Shown piece by piece: positions 25,910-34,020 of a stretch of DNA of 64,000 bases. This DNA is from Chitinophagales bacterium. GTDB taxonomy: Bacteria; Bacteroidota; Bacteroidia; Chitinophagales; Chitinophagaceae. How positions within the stretch are numbered: the stretch's first letter is position 1; each line of letters begins with the position of its first letter. Location: the NCBI GenBank assembly GCA_020636575.1, contig JACJXP010000001.1, positions 186,001 to 250,000 of the forward strand. Reading direction: 5' to 3'. Under the pieces are notes generated by a model. It saw nothing but the letters and a program-made list of their open reading frames with translations, ran no database searches and was not told the origin of the DNA. A program made the translations under genes and the position numbers.

Positions 25910-26265
25910 ACTTCAGACAGTTTGAAAAGTTCATTAATAGCTGTTCTTGGGATCCTTGAATTGCGTCCAACTTTACCGGCTTTGAGCTGGCCTTTCTCTA
26001 TAAGGCGGTAAATGGTCCAGCGGCTTGCATTGATGAGTTGACAAGCTTCGCTAATTGTGAGAAATTCTTTTTGTGAGATGGTGGGATTGAAAGGCTTTAC
26101 AATTGTTTCTTTACGAATAGCAGCTTCAATTTTTTCATTTCGCTTGGTACGCTTATAAAGCAACCTGGCACAGTTCAGGGAACATGACCGTGTTATTGTC
26201 TTCTTTGCGATGTATTTAACACCGCAAACTTCACAGGTTTTTTCGATACGAATGTTGCTGCTCAT
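25906..26265 (-). CDS. HTH protein with zinc-ribbon-like N-terminus, excisionase-like
   Basis: The start is set at ATG 26265 (MSSNIRIEKTCEVCGVKY, 119 residues). An upstream frame extension runs through the repeat cluster and is unlikely to be coding. Residues 9-30 carry CEVC and CSLNC pairs, a possible zinc ribbon. Residues 65-115 form an HTH_17 domain (LTISEACQLINASRWTIYRLIEKG with KVGRNSRIPRTAINELF). It overlaps the integrase start by 4 nt, so both are coexpressed. It is likely the recombination directionality factor or a repressor. A 20-bp tandem repeat overlaps its start codon. Confidence 0.8.
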   Translation of the reverse strand: MSSNIRIEKTCEVCGVKYIAKKTITRSCSLNCARLLYKRTKRNEKIEAAIRKETIVKPFNPTISQKEFLTISEACQLINASRWTIYRLIEKGQLKAGKVGRNSRIPRTAINELFKLSEV

Positions 26266-26406
26266 TGTTGCCTGTTGTAGCTGATTGTTGCACCTTGTAG
26301 CTGTATGTAGCATCTTTTCGCTTTTGTGTTGCCCGGTTTTGTAGGCAACATAATTGGGCAACAATCAGGCAACAAATATAACTAATAAAGAAGAGTTTGG
26401 CAACAA
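26264..26406. repeat. Cluster of GGCAACAA-type repeats at the element end
   Basis: Seven copies of a short motif lie in 143 bp. Four read GGCAACA(A/T) on the plus strand (26344, 26357, 26368, 26399) and three are its inverse (TTGTTGCC at 26265, TTGTTGCA at 26285, TGTTGCCC at 26327). Two copies belong to a 20-bp tandem repeat (26264-26283, 26284-26303; 17 of 20 positions equal). TGTTGCC/GGCAACA at 26327-26350 form an inverted repeat. The cluster lies between the integrase operon and the mnmE 3' end, where integrase arm sites or an operator would be expected. Confidence 0.7.
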
Positions 26407-26472
26407 ATAAGAGAAGAATAATTATGCACAATTACAATAAAAACAATCATTTATGAAACAAAAGAAGGATGA

Positions 26473-27846
26473 TTACTTTCCGATACAAAACTTGCTAAAA
26501 ATGTAGTCTAATTGATCTTCATTTGTTACTTCTCCAGTGATCTCTCCTAAATAATGCAAACAACGCCGGATATCCAATGCAATTAAATCACCCGGCAGAT
26601 TCTTATCGAGTCCATTTTGAATGTCTGCCAATGATTGAGCTGTTTCTTTTAATGCATGATAATGTCTCGCATTGGTTACGATAGTGTCTTCCAATTGAAC
26701 TTCTTGTTTAAGGAAAGTATCGACCATTCTTTCCCTGAGTACATCAATATGTTTGTTTTGTTTCGCAGATATGAAAATGATATTATCAATGCCGGAAAAT
26801 TTTTCTTTATAAGTATCTATCGTATCAATTTTATTTGCCACAAGTAAAAAAGGCAGATTTTCTTCGTTGGCTTTTTGTTTCCATTGCACAATCTCTTCAA
26901 CATTATCCTTTCCATCAAACAAATAGATCACCAGGTCTGCCTTCTTCATTTTTTCAATACTTCGCTCCATTCCCTCAGATTCTATTACATCACTTGTATG
27001 CTCTCTTATCCCTGCAGTATCAATCAGCCTGAACAAGATACCGTCTATATTTATTATTTCTTCAACAGTATCCCGGGTAGTACCTGGTATTTCACTTACG
27101 ATCGCCCTGTTCTCATTCAATAAAGTGTTTAGTAATGTAGATTTTCCTGCATTAGGTTTCCCGATAATGGCAACACTAACCCCATTTTTAATAACATTTC
27201 CTAGCTGAAAAGAGTGAATCAGCCTGTTCGTTGAAGCGGATAGTTCATCGATCAACTTATATAAGGCAGTTCTGTCAGCAAACTCAACATCTTCCTGGGA
27301 AAAATCCAATTCCAATTCAATAAGTGAAGAAAATTGCAGTAACTGTTCCCTCAGTTGTTTTAGCTCTGATGAAAAACCACCACGAATTGTATTAATAGCT
27401 GTCCTCTGCGAAGCAACCGTATTGCTGGCAATAAGATCAGCAACAGCCTCTGCCTGCGCAAGGTCTAATTTGCCATTCAGGAATGCCCGTTGTGTGAATT
27501 CTCCGGGTTTTGCCAGCCGGGCTCCATTTTCAACACAAGCATTAATTATTTCCTGTTGCACAAAGGGTGATCCATGACAACTGATCTCAATAACATCTTC
27601 ACCAGTATAACTTCGTGGAGATTTGAAAATAGAAATAACGACCTCATCCAGGATATTCTCGTTTTTCTTCAACATCCCAACATGAACCGTATGCGAAGCT
27701 TCTCCAAAAAGATCTTTGGATGGAAAAAGAGAGTTCGCTATCTCAATCGCATTTTTACCGCTTAACCGTATTACAGCAATGGCCCCGACTCCCGGTGCTG
27801 TAGCCAATGCTACAATCGTATCATCCCAGCCTGCTAGTTTTAACAT
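26473..27846 (-). CDS. mnmE: tRNA uridine-5-carboxymethylaminomethyl modification GTPase MnmE
   Basis: The 457-residue protein is full length. The N-terminal tetrahydrofolate-binding domain includes IVALATAPGVGAIAVIRLSG and the segment GEFTQRAFLNGKLDLAQAEAV. The G domain has GKPNAGKST (229-236), IPGTTRDTVEE, DTAG and NKID. The C-terminus is FCIGK with the conserved Cys. With MnmG it modifies the wobble uridine of several tRNAs. The gene end is intact although the mobile element starts right after the stop, as expected when an integrase regenerates the target's 3' end. Confidence 0.97.
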   Translation of the reverse strand: MLKLAGWDDTIVALATAPGVGAIAVIRLSGKNAIEIANSLFPSKDLFGEASHTVHVGMLKKNENILDEVVISIFKSPRSYTGEDVIEISCHGSPFVQQEIINACVENGARLAKPGEFTQRAFLNGKLDLAQAEAVADLIASNTVASQRTAINTIRGGFSSELKQLREQLLQFSSLIELELDFSQEDVEFADRTALYKLIDELSASTNRLIHSFQLGNVIKNGVSVAIIGKPNAGKSTLLNTLLNENRAIVSEIPGTTRDTVEEIINIDGILFRLIDTAGIREHTSDVIESEGMERSIEKMKKADLVIYLFDGKDNVEEIVQWKQKANEENLPFLLVANKIDTIDTYKEKFSGIDNIIFISAKQNKHIDVLRERMVDTFLKQEVQLEDTIVTNARHYHALKETAQSLADIQNGLDKNLPGDLIALDIRRCLHYLGEITGEVTNEDQLDYIFSKFCIGK

Positions 27847-27850
27847 AGGT

Positions 27851-27880
27851 CAAAAATAGATTGGTATTCTCTTTTAGCAA
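27851..27880 (-). promoter_or_regulatory. Putative mnmE promoter
   Basis: On the minus strand a TTG (27880-27878), a 19-nt spacer and TATTTTTG (27858-27851) match the Bacteroidota -33/-7 consensus. The ATG follows 4 nt after the -7 box, so the transcript would be leaderless or nearly so. The -33 region abuts the terminator of the preceding tonB operon. Confidence 0.6.
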
Positions 27881-27881
27881 C

Positions 27882-27914
27882 AAAAAAAATCCTTTCTCGA
27901 TCGAGAAAGGATTT
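27882..27914 (-). terminator. Rho-independent terminator after tonB
   Basis: A perfect 28-bp palindrome (arms 27887-27900 and 27901-27914, core CTCGATCGAG) is followed on the minus strand by a run of eight T (27889-27882). It lies 23 nt after the tonB stop and should end the exbB-exbD-exbD-tonB transcript before mnmE. Confidence 0.85.
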
Positions 27915-27937
27915 GATCAAACTTATTATTTTATTTT

Positions 27938-28771
27938 TTACCAATCTTCAGTAACCTGGAAAGTAATAGGCTGTTTTCTATATGCCTTTACCTGGCGGCC
28001 ATTCTGGATCGCAGGCTCCCATTTAGGGCCTTTTTTGATAACCCTTACAGCTTCCTGTTCCATCCCGTAACCATGATTAGTAAGTGCTCTTACATCACTG
28101 ATGTTTCCTTCTTTGTCAACAACAAACTGAACAGTTACAGTATATGTGCCTTCAGGTGCACCATTATCTATTGGTGTATTGGGATCAAGATTTCTTTCCA
28201 AAAACCTTCTCCACTGACTCTCACCACCTGGAAACTTGGCTTCTATCTCCACTTTGTCAAATATCTTATTCTCATCTTCTTCTTTCTTCACTTCCACTAT
28301 CTGCTTACCCTGATCAGGTACAACAGGAACCTGGATATTCAGGTCTTTGATACCTTCCTGGTTAATTACATCAATCTTTGCTTCCTTCAGCTCCTCTTGC
28401 GGTGGAGGTGGTTTTTCCACTTCCTCATCCTTTTTGATAACCGGAGGAGTAAACTGCTTCATTTCCACTTTCGGAGGCTCCTGTTTTGGAGGAGGGGGCG
28501 GTGGAGGTGGAGGAATGATCTTTTTTTCTTCCTGCTTAATGTCCTGCAAGGTAACTTCCTGCATCTTGATCTTCTCCTTCTTGCCTTTATCAATAGAACT
28601 TGCTAATACTGAACCAAGTAATGCCAGCAAAGCAATAGAACCGGTAATGATCAAGGCACGGGTCATTCGCTTATTATATGTCTTACGAAGATTATAAGCG
28701 CCGTATTCCTTATTCCTGCCTTCAAAGACAAGATCAAGAATGTCTGACTTTAAAATTTTGTTAGCTTCCAT
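27938..28771 (-). CDS. TonB-family energy transducer
   Basis: The 277-residue protein has a cytoplasmic N-terminus with DLVFEGRNKEYGAYNLRK, typical of Bacteroidota TonB proteins. One membrane helix (ALIITGSIALLALLGSVLA) and a periplasmic Pro/Glu/Lys-rich spacer with an eight-proline run near 92-100 follow. The C-terminal TonB domain (FPGGESQWRRFLERNL...GPKWEPAIQNGRQVKAYRKQPITF) completes the protein. It transmits proton-motive energy from ExbB/ExbD to outer-membrane receptors. It is the last gene of the operon and is followed by a strong terminator. Confidence 0.93.
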   Translation of the reverse strand: MEANKILKSDILDLVFEGRNKEYGAYNLRKTYNKRMTRALIITGSIALLALLGSVLASSIDKGKKEKIKMQEVTLQDIKQEEKKIIPPPPPPPPPKQEPPKVEMKQFTPPVIKKDEEVEKPPPPQEELKEAKIDVINQEGIKDLNIQVPVVPDQGKQIVEVKKEEDENKIFDKVEIEAKFPGGESQWRRFLERNLDPNTPIDNGAPEGTYTVTVQFVVDKEGNISDVRALTNHGYGMEQEAVRVIKKGPKWEPAIQNGRQVKAYRKQPITFQVTEDW

Positions 28772-28831
28772 AATGTTGCTTTTATTTAAGATGCAGCTAA
28801 ATGCCTGATTCCATAACTTAATCCAGAAAAA

Positions 28832-29452
28832 TTATTCTCCTGAATTCGCCTCTGTAGCATCTATTAGTTCCTGCTCTTCTTTTCCTATTTTAACCATTGC
28901 ATAAGTTCTAACCTGGTTAATGGTCATTTCATCCAGGATATCCACTGTGTTTTTATATGTGGCGTCTTTGTTTGGCTTTATAATGACAACAAAGTCTTTA
29001 TCTGCACAATTACTAATGGGTTTGCCATCAGCCTTGGCTTTGGCTTCACACTCTGGATCGGGAACATATCTTGATATTACTTCCTTCTTTTTGTTAAGGA
29101 TCACATTCCTGATCTCCTTAAATGTAGAAGTTTTGAAGTTATTCTCTCCCTCTTCAACCTTAAGCTGTCCTTCATAATAATATACATGATTGTTCTTTCC
29201 TAAAAGGATCGTAAGTGTACTTGACTCTTTTGTTTCCGTTTGCTCCTTCTCATCCTTAATATCCTTAGGCATATTGAGATCAAGGGTAGTTGGAGTTGTC
29301 ATAGTCGCCGTAAATACAAAGAAGGTGATCAGGAGAAACCCAAGATCCACCATGGGAGTCATGTCCACACGGGTAGATAGTTTTTTTGCCTTTTTTACTC
29401 CTGGGCCTTTTTTATGTCCGCTATCACCACCACTGGTATCTATACTAGCCAT
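28832..29452 (-). CDS. exbD: ExbD/TolR-family biopolymer transport protein
   Basis: The 206-residue protein has a Lys-rich start, then the signature RVDMTPMVDLGFLLITFFVF, containing the membrane helix and the proton-carrying Asp. A long periplasmic domain ends in MTINQVRTYAMVKIGKEE. It pairs with ExbB and the second ExbD in the proton-driven motor for TonB. It is the second of two exbD genes in tandem, typical of Bacteroidota. Confidence 0.93.
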   Translation of the reverse strand: MASIDTSGGDSGHKKGPGVKKAKKLSTRVDMTPMVDLGFLLITFFVFTATMTTPTTLDLNMPKDIKDEKEQTETKESSTLTILLGKNNHVYYYEGQLKVEEGENNFKTSTFKEIRNVILNKKKEVISRYVPDPECEAKAKADGKPISNCADKDFVVIIKPNKDATYKNTVDILDEMTINQVRTYAMVKIGKEEQELIDATEANSGE

Positions 29453-29472
29453 AAATAAGATTTATGCGTTAA

Positions 29473-30141
29473 CTAATTTTTTTCAACTTTACCCTGTACT
29501 TGTAAAACTTTGTCTAATTCTGAACCCATTGGCACATCGTCCAATGCTGTAACGAGGTTATACTTAAACTCCTCGTTTCTTTTCAGAGCACTGACAACAG
29601 CTTCAAAAGTTGGGTATTTAGCTTTTTGATCCCCTTTTATCAGAAAATTCAGCTTCTCACCGGCAAAAGCCTTTTTGGATTCCTGTATCCACCAATATAA
29701 TTCATTGGTAGCAGAGTCCATTACTGGTATTCCGGCCTGCCTTACTTTCTTTTGCTCTTCATCTGACATGTCTAAGTATTGCTTCAACTGGCTGAAAGGA
29801 ACCCCAACTGCAAAAACCTGTCTGAAACTTGCAATTTCAGCGGGTGATAAGTTCAGGTTCTGAGCTTCATTTATACCTTGAATAATTGCGTCATACTTAG
29901 ATTTATCCTTGTCGGAAAGTACAGAAAAGAAGACTCGATTTGCAGAATCCATAGTGATCATAACTGCATTCGACTCGGGCAACTTTTGCGATAAAACCGA
30001 TCCCGGAGTAGTGATCTCAACCGGCTCCGGTGGTTTAAACTTAGTTGCCATTATGAAAAAGGAAAGAATCAAAAAGGCTATGTCCACAAAGGGGGTCATA
30101 TCCGTATCTGTACTCTTCCTCGGTAACTTAACACTAGGCAT
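29473..30141 (-). CDS. exbD: ExbD/TolR-family biopolymer transport protein
   Basis: The 222-residue protein has the signature DMTPFVDIAFLILSFFIMATKF near the N-terminus, which forms the single membrane helix with its conserved Asp. The periplasmic domain (with VMITMDSANRVFF and LNFLIKGDQKAKYPTFEAVV) follows the ExbD pattern. It is larger than the E. coli protein (141 residues), as usual in Bacteroidota. It lies between exbB and the second exbD, with gaps of 69 and 20 nt. Confidence 0.93.
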   Translation of the reverse strand: MPSVKLPRKSTDTDMTPFVDIAFLILSFFIMATKFKPPEPVEITTPGSVLSQKLPESNAVMITMDSANRVFFSVLSDKDKSKYDAIIQGINEAQNLNLSPAEIASFRQVFAVGVPFSQLKQYLDMSDEEQKKVRQAGIPVMDSATNELYWWIQESKKAFAGEKLNFLIKGDQKAKYPTFEAVVSALKRNEEFKYNLVTALDDVPMGSELDKVLQVQGKVEKN

Positions 30142-30210
30142 CTTTTCTTTTTTTAATTAGATGATTTTTTTTCAAATTTCCACACACAATCCGCTAATTC
30201 CCTGATTTTC

Positions 30211-31065
30211 TTACTTATACAGAGAAGCAAAGCTTTGTGTCAAGGTGAAACCTGATTCATCAATGCCATAGGTAATAGAGTCGATCTTAGTAGTAAATAT
30301 ATTGTACATGATCAACGCAAGGGCTGACGTACCGATACCTAATGCTGTGTTATAAAGGGCCTCAGAGATACCTACTGCCAGGTCTCCTGCAGCACCTGCA
30401 CCACCTTCTTCACCCAGGGCAGCAAATGAACGTATCATACCCATTACCGTACCTAACAGGGCGATCAATGTACCTACAGAAGTAATTGTAGAAAGGAATA
30501 CCAGATTCTTTTGAAGCATTGGTAATTCTAATGCAGTAGCTTCTTCTACCTCTTTCTGAATAGCCAAAACTTTTTGATCGGTATCCATTCCTGTTTCAGT
30601 GATCATTTCCTTATAACGACGAAGACCAGCTTTCATCACATTGGCAACAGAACCTCTTTGCTTATCACACTCTGATAAAGCAGCATCAACATTCTTATTA
30701 GCCAAATGATATTGAACTTTCCTGATAAAATCAGCAATTGATCCGCTACCTAAAGCTTTTCTGATTGTAAGATAACGTTCGATTGAAAAAACAACTACCA
30801 TCAGGAACATACCAATCAACAGGGGTACAATGATACCACCTTCATAAATTCTGTGAAAGGCATCTTTTGGTCCTTTATGATGCGGCCAGAATCCACCAGC
30901 GGGATCGGGTTCATTAAATCCTGTTGTAGCTCCCATCATAAAACGCCAGATACAATATCCACCGACGATACAAAGAATTGGGGCAAGCCATGAAATTGCG
31001 TTACTGCTCTTTTTCGCCTGAACCGAAGTAGCCTTAACTGTTGCAGTTGGTTTAGTCTCTGCCAT
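30211..31065 (-). CDS. exbB: MotA/TolQ/ExbB proton channel family protein
   Basis: The 284-residue protein has an N-terminal helix (AISWLAPILCIVGGYCIW), a second (IIVPLLIGMFLMVVVFSIERYL) and a pair of helices in the conserved MotA/ExbB domain (LVFLSTITSVGTLIALLGTVMGMIRSF, then VGISEALYNTALGIGTSALALIMYNIF). It forms the pentameric proton channel that drives ExbD and TonB. It is the first gene of the operon, with 211 nt upstream before the ABC permease. Confidence 0.93.
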   Translation of the reverse strand: MAETKPTATVKATSVQAKKSSNAISWLAPILCIVGGYCIWRFMMGATTGFNEPDPAGGFWPHHKGPKDAFHRIYEGGIIVPLLIGMFLMVVVFSIERYLTIRKALGSGSIADFIRKVQYHLANKNVDAALSECDKQRGSVANVMKAGLRRYKEMITETGMDTDQKVLAIQKEVEEATALELPMLQKNLVFLSTITSVGTLIALLGTVMGMIRSFAALGEEGGAGAAGDLAVGISEALYNTALGIGTSALALIMYNIFTTKIDSITYGIDESGFTLTQSFASLYK

Positions 31066-31276
31066 GATCTTAATTTTTAATTTTTAAGTTTTGATACGAA
31101 TTCTTGAATAAAGAATTACAATGCTAAAAATAATTAAATAGATACATCCCCGGACTTGTTCCGAGAAAGCGGTTCAAGTTAAGGATTTTTTTATACGGAA
31201 CAACTTCCTGATAAAGAATTTGATAAGAATTTCATAGATACCCTAATTATATTTCTGAAACTAAGTTTGTTAGTGA

Positions 31277-32551
31277 CTACTCATATCGCAAAGCCTCTAT
31301 GGGATTGAGTTTCCCTGCTTTAAGCGCCGGGTAGATTCCGGCCAGCAAACCCACCAGGGTACATATAAATATACCGTAGAAAACCCAGTTCCAGGGCACC
31401 ACAAATCCTGTATTCAACACAATGGAAAATAAGTTCCCTAACATGACCCCCAAGACGATGCCAAAGAGTGCCCCTAAAACACTGATCATGATTGCCTCAA
31501 GCAAAAACTGGCGGCTGATCATTTGACTCTTTCCTCCAATTGCTTTAACTAACCCTACTTCCCTTGTCCTTTCAGACACAGAGACCAGCATGATGTTCAT
31601 AAGGCCAATTGCAGCGCCGATCAGAGTGATCAATCCGATCACGGTAGCAGAAATAGTTAAAAAGCGGAGACTATTCAATGCTTTTTCTACTATACTATCA
31701 CTTTTATCCAATGTAAAATTGCTCTCCTCCGTAGTGCTTAGTTTCCTGATCGGCCTGAACACCCCTTCTGCCTCACCCATAGCCTGGTTGACCTTTATCA
31801 AGTCATTTGTCATAACAGCTATTACAAATGAATATCCGGATGGAAAGTTTTTATGAACGTTATTATAAGTGGAAATAATAAGGTTGTCCCTGCTAAAACC
31901 AAAGGAAGATCCCCTGCTCTCCAGCACACCCAAAACCCGATAAGGAATATTATTAACCCTTACGATTGCATTGACAGATCTTTCCACATTTTCCCCAAAT
32001 AATCTTTTTGCCACATCATACCCCAGCATACACACATTACTGCCACTTTTTACTTCCTGCAAGCTAAAATTTCTACCCTTTTGAATTGAAAACCCGTTTA
32101 ATTGCAAATAGTTTTCGTCGCCGCCAAACAACATTACATTCGGGCTTGTTTTCTTTGATTGGTATGAGACGAGATTATTTCTGTTTCCAAATAAGGAAAT
32201 GCTTTTTGTTGATGGAAAATTGAACCGCTTCACAAACAACTCCGCTTCGTCCTTTGTAATGATCTTGCCCAGGTTAGATTTTTTTTCTTTCTTCTTTCCT
32301 TTTTTTGACAACTTGATATCATCACCCTGGCCTCCAAAATGGATATTCCTTTCCTTATACCTGATAGTAAATGCATTTGCTCCCATAGTGGAGAAGCTTT
32401 CAGTAAACTTCTGATTCATCGCTTTAATAGCCGTAATAATGCCTACCAGCGCCATAATTCCAAAGGCAATAATAGATATAGTAAGCCCGGTACGCAGCTT
32501 ATTACTCCTGATCGTTCCGAAAGCAAAAGAAAAAATGTCACTGACATTCAT
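31277..32551 (-). CDS. ABC transporter permease (MacB/FtsX-like)
   Basis: The 424-residue protein has an N-terminal helix after SFAFGTIRSNKLRTGLTISIIAFG, a periplasmic MacB-type core (40-290) and three C-terminal helices of the FtsX domain (SERTREVGLVKAIGGKSQMISRQFLLEA, ending LNPIEALRYE). An unusually Lys-rich stretch (KLSKKGKKKEKKSNLGK) lies in the periplasmic core. Its ATPase partner is not adjacent. Such permeases export or extract lipoproteins or peptides; the substrate is unknown. Confidence 0.88.
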   Translation of the reverse strand: MNVSDIFSFAFGTIRSNKLRTGLTISIIAFGIMALVGIITAIKAMNQKFTESFSTMGANAFTIRYKERNIHFGGQGDDIKLSKKGKKKEKKSNLGKIITKDEAELFVKRFNFPSTKSISLFGNRNNLVSYQSKKTSPNVMLFGGDENYLQLNGFSIQKGRNFSLQEVKSGSNVCMLGYDVAKRLFGENVERSVNAIVRVNNIPYRVLGVLESRGSSFGFSRDNLIISTYNNVHKNFPSGYSFVIAVMTNDLIKVNQAMGEAEGVFRPIRKLSTTEESNFTLDKSDSIVEKALNSLRFLTISATVIGLITLIGAAIGLMNIMLVSVSERTREVGLVKAIGGKSQMISRQFLLEAIMISVLGALFGIVLGVMLGNLFSIVLNTGFVVPWNWVFYGIFICTLVGLLAGIYPALKAGKLNPIEALRYE

Positions 32552-32605
32552 ATATCTAAATTATAAAATCAGCTACAGGCAAAAAAGCTAAATATGAAAA
32601 GCGGT

Positions 32606-34000
32606 TTAGAAATAATACCAGGTAAGCAAAAGACCAGGGAAAAGACCTAACAGAATTATAAACACAGCCAAAACGATGAGTGACCAGCGGAATACAGGTT
32701 GTTTGAAAGCCTGGATAACAGTTTGATCAGAACTAATGTCCGGCTCTTTGAAATACATAGCCTGCAACACTTTGAAATAATATGACACACTTACTGCTGC
32801 CATCAATACAGCAAGGATCACTAACCATAAACTACCGTTAACACTTAAAGCGGCTTTAAGCATATAGAACTTAGCCAGGAAACCTGCAGTAAGAGGTATG
32901 CCCGCTAATGAAAAAAGAAATACAGATAAAGTTCCTGCAACTAAAGGATCCTTTTTACCCAGCCCATTAAACCCGCTGAACGTAATATCATTCATCTTAG
33001 CAAGCACTGCAAAAATGCCGATGGTAGCAAAACAGTAGGCCGCTGCATAAAGTAATAACCCTTCCCATGAATCCGAATTCATTGCATAGACAGCCAACAA
33101 CATAAAGCCAGCCTGCGCAATACTTGAGTAAGCCAGCATTCTCTTTACACTTTGCTGAAAAACTGCCGTTATGTTTCCAACCAATAGTGTGGCTGCTGTG
33201 ATAATGGCAATAACAAAACGCCATTGCTTTTGTGTTTCATCAAATGAATCGTTGAACAAACGTATAAAGCCAACAAATACAGCCACTTTAACGATGGTTG
33301 CCATAAAAGAAGTAAATACTGTTGGTGCCCCATCATATACATCCGGCGTCCAGAAATGAAACGGAACAGCAGACACTTTAAATGCCATAGAGAATAAGAT
33401 CAGCAAAATACCACCTATGAGTAATGGGCTTGGTTTTTCAGCTGTCATCAAATCACTAAAGTCAGTTGCAAAACTGCCCCTGGCCCCATATAACAACGCA
33501 ATTCCCATCAACATTATACCAGTAGAAAAAGCACCCATCAAAAAATACTTAAGTGAAGCCTCATTACTTTTTAAGTTACGTTTATCACTTCCTGTAAGAA
33601 TGTAGAGTGGTATGGAAATTATCTCTATGCCCAGGAAAAGTATAAGCAGCGATTTGAATGCAGTAACTAATACAACCCCGCAAAGGATGAAGAAAATAAG
33701 TGCAAAAAACTCTGCGTAATTCACCCCTACATTTTCCATTTCTCTGGCAGAAAGCAACAGGTAAATAAAGGTGGAAAAAAATATGATAGCATTAAAGACA
33801 AGGGTAAAACGGGTAAAAGAAAGCATACCGGTGGTGTTTACATTAAATAACACCACTCCCTTCATTTCTAACAATACAGCAATTAATAAAAGTGCCATTC
33901 CTGTACAGGCAATATTGCGGACTGATGCTTTTTGCTTCAGCATAACACCGCTGAACATCATTAGTACTCCAAAAATTGCCGACAGAATTAAAGCATTCAT
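32606..34000 (-). CDS. nuoN: NADH-quinone oxidoreductase subunit N
   Basis: The 464-residue protein has about 13-14 membrane helices and belongs to the Mrp antiporter-like subunits. Key features are FLGIEIISIPLYILTG and the broken-helix region with the lysine-containing SLKYFLMGAFSTGIML, then KVSAVPFHFWTPDVYDGAPT. It is one of three proton-pumping subunits of complex I. It is the last gene of the nuo operon, 20 nt after nuoM. Confidence 0.95.
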   Translation of the reverse strand: MNALILSAIFGVLMMFSGVMLKQKASVRNIACTGMALLLIAVLLEMKGVVLFNVNTTGMLSFTRFTLVFNAIIFFSTFIYLLLSAREMENVGVNYAEFFALIFFILCGVVLVTAFKSLLILFLGIEIISIPLYILTGSDKRNLKSNEASLKYFLMGAFSTGIMLMGIALLYGARGSFATDFSDLMTAEKPSPLLIGGILLILFSMAFKVSAVPFHFWTPDVYDGAPTVFTSFMATIVKVAVFVGFIRLFNDSFDETQKQWRFVIAIITAATLLVGNITAVFQQSVKRMLAYSSIAQAGFMLLAVYAMNSDSWEGLLLYAAAYCFATIGIFAVLAKMNDITFSGFNGLGKKDPLVAGTLSVFLFSLAGIPLTAGFLAKFYMLKAALSVNGSLWLVILAVLMAAVSVSYYFKVLQAMYFKEPDISSDQTVIQAFKQPVFRWSLIVLAVFIILLGLFPGLLLTWYYF

Positions 34001-34020
34001 ATTTTCAATATTGAATCCGT

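Larger units (their letters stand above)
21057..26472 (-). mobile_element. Remnant integrative element at the mnmE 3' end
   Basis: The HTH protein, tyrosine integrase, unknown protein, second HTH protein and primase/DUF3987 protein are collinear and close-packed, with repeat clusters at the integrase end. The right limit is taken at the mnmE stop. The left limit is not defined: no copy of the mnmE 3' end was found elsewhere in the window, and no relaxase, coupling protein or conjugation gene is present. The abiEi remnant and Argonaute gene may be cargo. Confidence 0.6.

Noticed and set aside
26473..26500. Search for a duplicated mnmE 3' end as the left attachment site
   Set aside because: No copy of the terminal sequence was seen elsewhere in the window, so no att pair is annotated.
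28073..28697. Long plus-strand frames opposite tonB
   Set aside because: They are shadows of the Pro/Glu/Lys-rich tonB gene; the translated Gly- and Phe-runs are complements of its proline and lysine codons.
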